The translations under genes and the position numbers were made by a program. From contig NZ_JADEWN010000063.1 in assembly GCF_015207655.1 (NCBI RefSeq), forward strand, positions 1 to 36,851: a DNA stretch of 36,851 nucleotides, in the 5' to 3' direction. Position 1 is the first letter of the stretch. Every line of letters begins with the position of its first letter. The notes below the pieces were generated by a model. The model ran no database searches. It was not told where the DNA came from and saw only the letters and a list, made by a program, of their open reading frames with translations. This DNA comes from Gloeocapsopsis crepidinum LEGE 06123. Its GTDB lineage: Bacteria > Cyanobacteriota > Cyanobacteriia > Cyanobacteriales > Chroococcidiopsidaceae. This document shows, piece by piece, positions 32,795 through 36,851 of this stretch.

Positions 32795-34114
32795 ATGCTA
32801 ACACAACCAATTAAAGCTTTTCGTTGTGCTTTCCTTGACTTTGTTGACGATCCGTTTTATGTTGCTGAAGCAGAGAGTATTCGCTACATTGCAGATGGTT
32901 TACTCGTTGTCGAAAATGGCAAAATTAAAGAATTAGGACATTATCAAAACTTACAAGATAAATACGCAGAAGTTCCAATAATTGCTTATCCTGGAATGTT
33001 AATCATGCCAGGATTTATTGATACGCATATTCATTTTCCTCAAACAGAAATGATTGCTGCGTATGGCGAGCAGCTTTTGGAATGGTTGAATCAGTATGTA
33101 TTTCCAACTGAGGCAAAGTTTAAAGATAAAGCTTACGCGCAAAAGATTGCGGCGATTTTTCTTGATGAATTAATAAAAAACGGTACAACAACAGCACTTG
33201 TTTTTGCAACAGTTCATCCACAATCAGTTGATGCTTTTTTTGAAGAAGCAAGCCGTCGCAATTTACGCATGATTGCTGGCAAAGTGATGATGGATCGCAA
33301 TGCACCAAATAACCTTTCGGATACTGCTGAAACAGCTTATCAAGAAAGTAAGCAACTGATTCAAAAGTGGCATAAAAAAGAGCGTTTACTTTACGCTGTC
33401 ACGCCGCGATTTGCGATTACATCAACTCCTGAACAATTAAATTTGGCAGGAAAGCTTCTAGCTGAATTTCCAGATGTTTATTTGCATACACATTTATCAG
33501 AAAATGTCAATGAAGTAGAGTGGGTAAAACAGTTATTTCCTGAAAGTCAGGGTTATTTAGATGTTTACGATCGCACCGGATTAGTTGGCGATCGCTCGGT
33601 ATTTGCACATGGAGTTCAACTTACAGATGCAGAATTCCAGCGGTTATCAAAAGCCAACTCAGCGATCGCATTTTGTCCAACTTCCAATTTGTTTTTAGGC
33701 AGCGGATTATTTAAGCTGAATAAGGCTAAGTGTGTAGAACATCCTGTAAAACTTGGTTTAGGAACTGATGTCGGTGCAGGAACGAGCTTTTCGCTGTTAG
33801 ATACTGCAACTGAAGCGTATAAAGTAGCGCAACTCCAGAATCAAAAACTATCTCCATTTCAAGCACTCTTTTTAGCAACGCTGGGCGGCGCAAAAGCATT
33901 GTCTTTAGAAGATAAAATTGGTAACTTTGACGTTGGTAAAGAAGCTGACTTTGTTGTTCTTGATCTGCGGGCAACGCCGCTGATGGCACTACGGAATTCT
34001 GCAATAACCCCAACTTCGTTAGCAGAACTTGCAGAACAAGCATTTGCACTGATCGTGCTAGGTGGCGATCGCGCAATTCATGCCACGTATATTATGGGAG
34101 AAGCGTGCGAATGA
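32795..34114 (+). CDS. guaD: Guanine deaminase
   Basis: Amidohydrolase that converts guanine to xanthine, feeding purine nitrogen into catabolism. At 439 aa it has the standard length. The metal-binding motif PGFIDTHIHFPQTEM has His78 and His80. YLHTHLSENVNEVEWV supplies the next ligand, FAHGVQLTDAE the catalytic region, and GLGTDVGAGTSFSLLDT the metal Asp. The C-terminal KEADFVVLDLRATP is the usual small beta-sandwich. Cytosolic, zinc-dependent. Monocistronic on the plus strand; no purine transport or xanthine genes are adjacent. Its stop is embedded in a GCGAAT-GA-ATTCGC palindrome that begins a dispersed hairpin repeat. Confidence 0.95.
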   Translation: MLTQPIKAFRCAFLDFVDDPFYVAEAESIRYIADGLLVVENGKIKELGHYQNLQDKYAEVPIIAYPGMLIMPGFIDTHIHFPQTEMIAAYGEQLLEWLNQYVFPTEAKFKDKAYAQKIAAIFLDELIKNGTTTALVFATVHPQSVDAFFEEASRRNLRMIAGKVMMDRNAPNNLSDTAETAYQESKQLIQKWHKKERLLYAVTPRFAITSTPEQLNLAGKLLAEFPDVYLHTHLSENVNEVEWVKQLFPESQGYLDVYDRTGLVGDRSVFAHGVQLTDAEFQRLSKANSAIAFCPTSNLFLGSGLFKLNKAKCVEHPVKLGLGTDVGAGTSFSLLDTATEAYKVAQLQNQKLSPFQALFLATLGGAKALSLEDKIGNFDVGKEADFVVLDLRATPLMALRNSAITPTSLAELAEQAFALIVLGGDRAIHATYIMGEACE

Positions 34115-34220
34115 ATTCGCTGCTACACGAACAAAGTCCACGGAGGTGGACTTACTACCAAAAGTCTTGTTTTAGTGTACCTTCGTACACTTTGCTTGGG
34201 TAGCCCCGACTTACAGTCGG
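34107..34220. terminator. Three consecutive hairpins between convergent guaD and GNAT genes (repeat family B copy 3)
   Basis: Stem 1, AAGTCCAC-GGAG-GTGGACTT (34134-34153), stem 2, AGTGTAC-CTTC-GTACACT (34174-34191), and stem 3, CCGACT-TAC-AGTCGG (34206-34220) follow one another. They are preceded by GCTGCTACACGAAC, the inverse of the GTTCGTGTAGC core seen at 6842. Lying between two convergent genes, they may end transcription from both sides. Stem 1 is identical to that at 16563-16582 except for its loop. Confidence 0.6.
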
Positions 34221-34227
34221 AGGGCAT

Positions 34228-34698
34228 CTATGATCGCATTAAAACAATAAACTGCATTCCATCACTGCCTCGCTCAAACGACTGCTGATGCTCAAATTCC
34301 AATTTCTGCCATACGCGTATTGCACGCTTGTTGAATGCGGCGATTGTGACTCGAAACGCTTTCGGCTTAAATAAAGTGTCTGCAAACTCTAAAACAGCTT
34401 TGGCATACTCAACACCTTTTCCTCTTCCCGTCAAATCAGGGCGAATCCCAAAACCAATATCCAATGCTTCATCACGGTAATCACCACCAATCACCTGTCC
34501 ATCTTGCCCAAACGAACAGTAAGCCACCAACTCACTAGTTGTATCCAAAATACTGTAGAAGTTGTTTTGTGGGTGCAGAAGATATTGTATCAGTCTAGTG
34601 TCTTCCTCAGAGTTATTGTAAAAGTCGTAAGGCGGTTCATATCGCCAACTGAGGATGGCGCGTGCATGACTCTCATCAACTCGGTGAAACACGAACAT
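34228..34698 (-). CDS. GNAT-family N-acetyltransferase
   Basis: A cytosolic acetyltransferase using acetyl-CoA; substrate unknown. The start ATG at 34698 (MFVFHRVDESHARAILSWRY) gives 156 aa and clears the upstream TRIC-like gene by 31 bp; the earlier start at 34788 would overlap it. The GNAT acetyl-CoA loop is DLTGRGKGVEYAKAVLEFAD (an R/Q-x-x-G-x-G/A pattern), following IGFGIRPD on strand 4. FRVTIAAFNKRAIRVWQKLE with FNKRA and the following Phe-Glu is the usual motif B region. Paired with the channel gene just upstream. Confidence 0.88.
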   Translation of the reverse strand: MFVFHRVDESHARAILSWRYEPPYDFYNNSEEDTRLIQYLLHPQNNFYSILDTTSELVAYCSFGQDGQVIGGDYRDEALDIGFGIRPDLTGRGKGVEYAKAVLEFADTLFKPKAFRVTIAAFNKRAIRVWQKLEFEHQQSFERGSDGMQFIVLMRS

Positions 34699-34729
34699 TA
34701 TTACTTGCCTAGCTTCTAAATGCATCCAA

Positions 34730-35344
34730 TTACTTACGCTCTTGTAGACTATAAACTGGAAGAGATAATCCCCAAACGATTGAAGCAAGTCTTACGGCTG
34801 TAATTGTTCCCATTCCTAATAAAGCTGCAAGCGATCGCATCATGCCAAACTGTTGCAGAATTAGATAAACAATAATGCCAGCGATCGCCGCTGTTGCATA
34901 GAGATTTCCTCGCCGCAAAATTAGAGGAATTTCGGCTAATAAGACGTCGCGCAAAACGCCTCCAACAACACCTGTAATCGTCCCCATTAAGACAACAATA
35001 ATGCGCGATAAATCTGCTTGTTCCACACCTTGAGCGCCACTAATAGCAAAAAAGCTCAGCCCCAGTGCATCAGCAATTAAGAGGGCTTTAGCTGGTGGTT
35101 GACGAAACCGAGTATAAATCAGCGTCAACGCGGCAGAGAATAGAATGACTACTAAATAAATAGAATCTTGAATCCAAAATACTGGATTGTCCAGTAAAAC
35201 ATCGCGTAGCGTACCACCGCCAATTGCTGTGACGATAGCGATCGCCGCGACACCCAATAAATCTAAGCTTTTACGCCCTGCTGCTAGCGCACCACTAACG
35301 GCAAAAACAGCGACACCTAAAAGATCCAGCAGATAGAGAATCAC
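34730..35344 (-). CDS. TRIC/UPF0126 (YadS) family membrane channel protein
   Basis: An inner-membrane protein of 204 aa with seven hydrophobic helices in two inverted three-helix repeats plus one. Each repeat carries the same signature: [18 protein letters not shown] and [14 protein letters not shown] in the first, [20 protein letters not shown] and [14 protein letters not shown] in the second. The paired GGG/GGxLRD kinks line the potassium pore in prokaryotic TRIC homologues. The YadS group was long annotated UPF0126; transport of monovalent cations is inferred by homology. Upstream partner of the GNAT gene with a 31-bp gap. Confidence 0.93.
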   Translation of the reverse strand: MILYLLDLLGVAVFAVSGALAAGRKSLDLLGVAAIAIVTAIGGGTLRDVLLDNPVFWIQDSIYLVVILFSAALTLIYTRFRQPPAKALLIADALGLSFFAISGAQGVEQADLSRIIVVLMGTITGVVGGVLRDVLLAEIPLILRRGNLYATAAIAGIIVYLILQQFGMMRSLAALLGMGTITAVRLASIVWGLSLPVYSLQERK

Positions 35345-35533
35345 AAATTAGATCAAAACAAAAATCGACTCAGCTTAATAGCTTATCCTATTTTGGATTT
35401 TGGATTGAGATGTATCGGATAGTAACTGAATTGCGTTGAACTGATCTAGTTTGAGACAGAACAAATCAAAATTTTAGGAATTTTTGGATATTAAAGCGAC
35501 AAGCAAATATATAGTTAGAAGCGATCGCTGCAG

Positions 35534-36112
35534 TCATCGTGCTAGAGGATTTTTGTTTTGTGCTGCTGAGTTGATAGTTTGCTCGATTCGCTTCAATCTT
35601 GTCTCTAAACGTTTAGCATTGGAAATCCAAAAGAGTATATTCTTTTTAGATGTATTACTAAATTCTGCGAAGTATTTATTAGCAATTTTATGCGCTTCTA
35701 ATGCTTGCTGCAAATCTGCCGGAATTATCAAAGCTTCACTTGCATCTAAAGTAGTCCACGAACCATCTTGTTTTGCAGCTTCAATCTTTTTAAGACCAGC
35801 CTCAGTCATCAAATTTTGTTCTATCAATTCTTCGATATACTGCTTATTTAATTTTGACCATACACTTTTTGGTTTTCGAGGTGTGAAGATCTGCATATAA
35901 GATTCTTCATTTAAAGATCTCACTTTACTATCAATCCAACCAAAGCATAAAGCTTCTTTTACTGCTTCGCTATATTGAATGCTTGGCTTACCACTTTTTA
36001 CTTTGTAGTAAATAAGCCAAATACCACTAGAAGTGCAATGATTTTTCTCCAGCCATTCCCGCCACTGTTGGCGATCTTGAGCTTGAAAGGTTTCTAAGTC
36101 ATCAATTGCCAT
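35534..36112 (-). CDS. YdeI/OmpD-associated family protein (192 aa)
   Basis: A cytosolic protein recognised from WREWLEKNHCTSSGIWLIYY then KVKSGKPSIQYSEAVKEALC with FGWIDSK, and FTPRKPKSVWSKLNKQYIEE. The GWID-S/T-K and TPRKPxSxWSxxNK motifs define the family. The C-terminal half has ALEAHKIANKYFAEFSNTSK and KKNILFWISNAKRLETRLKR. Function is poorly known; members have been linked to peptide-antibiotic resistance and envelope stress. Length is typical. It is monocistronic, with nothing in the flanks to sharpen the role. Confidence 0.88.
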   Translation of the reverse strand: MAIDDLETFQAQDRQQWREWLEKNHCTSSGIWLIYYKVKSGKPSIQYSEAVKEALCFGWIDSKVRSLNEESYMQIFTPRKPKSVWSKLNKQYIEELIEQNLMTEAGLKKIEAAKQDGSWTTLDASEALIIPADLQQALEAHKIANKYFAEFSNTSKKNILFWISNAKRLETRLKRIEQTINSAAQNKNPLAR

Positions 36113-36229
36113 AACAAGATTTGATCTACAGGAAGCATGAGTTTTGTTCTACCGCTAGAAGGTAGCGCGCTTGATTAGGTTAGTACCATTTGGCTTGTGG
36201 AACAATACTACCAAGAACCCGTCTGAACC

Positions 36230-36577
36230 TCATCGAACAATGCTACCAGGGAGGACATTATGCTCAGGATGCAAAAGAACGGGATGACCGTCAACGTCTA
36301 TCGCTAGAAGCATTCCCTGACTTTCAATACCCCTGAGTTTTCGAGGTGCAAGATTGACAACGATGGGAACTTGTTTACCAATAAAATATTTAGGTTCAAT
36401 ATACTCAGCCATTCCCGTAACAATGCTGAGTGTCTTGCTCCCTATATCGATCTCAAGGTGCAAAAGTTTATCTGTTCCTGCGACTTTGGTCGCGGATAAA
36501 ACTGTTCCTATCCTAATGTCTAATTTATTGAACTCGTCGAACGTAATCATAACTGTAGATTTTTGTAAAGTGTTCAT
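36230..36577 (-). CDS. Small tRNA-binding-domain protein (CsaA / MetG C-terminal type)
   Basis: An OB-fold of the EMAP-II/CsaA class, about 115 aa. MITFDEFNKLDIRIGTVLSA, the LHLEIDIGSKTLSIVTGMAE strand pair, KQVPIVVNLAPRKLRGIESQ and the closing GMLLAIDVDG and HPVLLHPEHNVLPGSIV match the free-standing tRNA-binding domain also fused to MetRS. ATG at 36577 is used; ATG at 36550 begins right at the domain and is equally possible. A TTG at 36610 adds basic, unlike residues. It could act as a chaperone like CsaA or as a tRNA-binding cofactor for aminoacylation. Confidence 0.85.
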   Translation of the reverse strand: MNTLQKSTVMITFDEFNKLDIRIGTVLSATKVAGTDKLLHLEIDIGSKTLSIVTGMAEYIEPKYFIGKQVPIVVNLAPRKLRGIESQGMLLAIDVDGHPVLLHPEHNVLPGSIVR

Positions 36578-36780
36578 GGCGCGCCCAGAGGTTGGGAAAG
36601 TACAACGCAATTTGATAAATTTCGCTCTTTGTTTGAACAGGCGGGTGACATACTGGTTGCTTCAACTCAATTCAGATTGAGCAGATTAAAACTTATTAGT
36701 TGATTCAGGGCACACCCTAACAATTACAGCCTATTGCAAGTTTATGAGGTACAGTAAGAGGAGTACACAAATGAAGTCTA

Positions 36781-36851
36781 ATGAAACCGTACTCGCTCGA
36801 CTTGCGAGAAAAAATAGTTAAGGCATACACACAAGGTGACACCTCAATCAG
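36781..36851 (+). CDS. IS630-family transposase, N-terminal start (cut by window edge)
   Basis: ATG at 36781 reads MKPYSLDLREKIVKAYTQGD with TSI and R following, the helix-turn-helix beginning of IS630-type transposases (usually MKPYSxDLRxKIVxAYxxGxxS). AGAGGAG at 36756-36762 is the ribosome site. The gene runs off the right edge. The window thus starts with an IS630 transposase tail and ends with an IS630 transposase head, both on the plus strand. Confidence 0.8.
   Translation, partial: MKPYSLDLREKIVKAYTQGDTSI

Noticed and set aside
1-36851. CRISPR arrays, tRNA or rRNA genes
   Set aside because: No regularly spaced repeats or cloverleaf-like segments were seen by reading; short RNA genes could still be missed by eye.

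Overview
The window reads as cyanobacterial chromosome. HIP1-type GCGATCGC octamers recur, there is a complete beta-carboxysome gene cluster (ccmK2, ccmK1, ccmL, ccmM, ccmN, ccmO), and next to it are genes for a CO2-uptake NDH-1 complex (ndhF4-ndhD4-cupB type). The carboxysome type implies a beta-cyanobacterium with form-IB Rubisco. I cannot name the genus from sequence alone.

Left edge (1-1782): a debris zone. It holds the 3' end of an IS630-type transposase, an internally deleted and frameshifted TonB-dependent receptor pseudogene, a stop-riddled IS5-type transposase fragment, a frameshifted unknown gene and two small orphan ORFs. Next (1985-6691, minus strand) is an iron-siderophore uptake operon running from an AraC-type regulator through an AMIN-domain TonB-dependent receptor to a FecB-type lipoprotein. 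The pseudogene is a broken paralogue of that receptor.

Middle (6858-21345): mostly housekeeping and metabolic genes. They are a PLP-dependent Orn/Lys/Arg decarboxylase, a proline-repeat mini-gene, ychF, a membrane/winged-helix protein, an AAA-like protein with degraded Walker motifs, a B12-binding radical SAM enzyme, trpS, a methylenetetrahydrofolate reductase-like gene, an AT-rich orphan membrane protein downstream of a MITE, an EamA exporter, an isochorismatase-family hydrolase, and the rbp (RRM)-rpsU pair.

Carbon-concentrating locus (21608-32616): a CmpR/NdhR-like LysR regulator and ccmK2-K1-L-M-N-O lie on the minus strand. They diverge from ndhF4-ndhD4-cupB on the plus strand across a 578-bp intergenic region carrying two perfect palindromes. 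CO2 hydrated at the thylakoid by the NDH-1/Cup complex supplies bicarbonate to the carboxysomes built by the ccm genes, so CO2 capture and fixation are encoded back to back.

Right part (32795-36851): guanine deaminase, a GNAT acetyltransferase, a TRIC/UPF0126 channel protein, a YdeI-like protein, a small tRNA-binding-domain protein, and the 5' start of another IS630-type transposase cut by the window edge. Two families of dispersed repeats and a 141-bp MITE with target-site duplication are scattered between genes. I saw no rRNA, tRNA or CRISPR array. No clearly new multi-gene system emerges. The best leads are the Walker-degenerate AAA-like protein, the MITE-associated orphan membrane protein, the shared ccm/ndh control region and the Cys pattern of CcmM.
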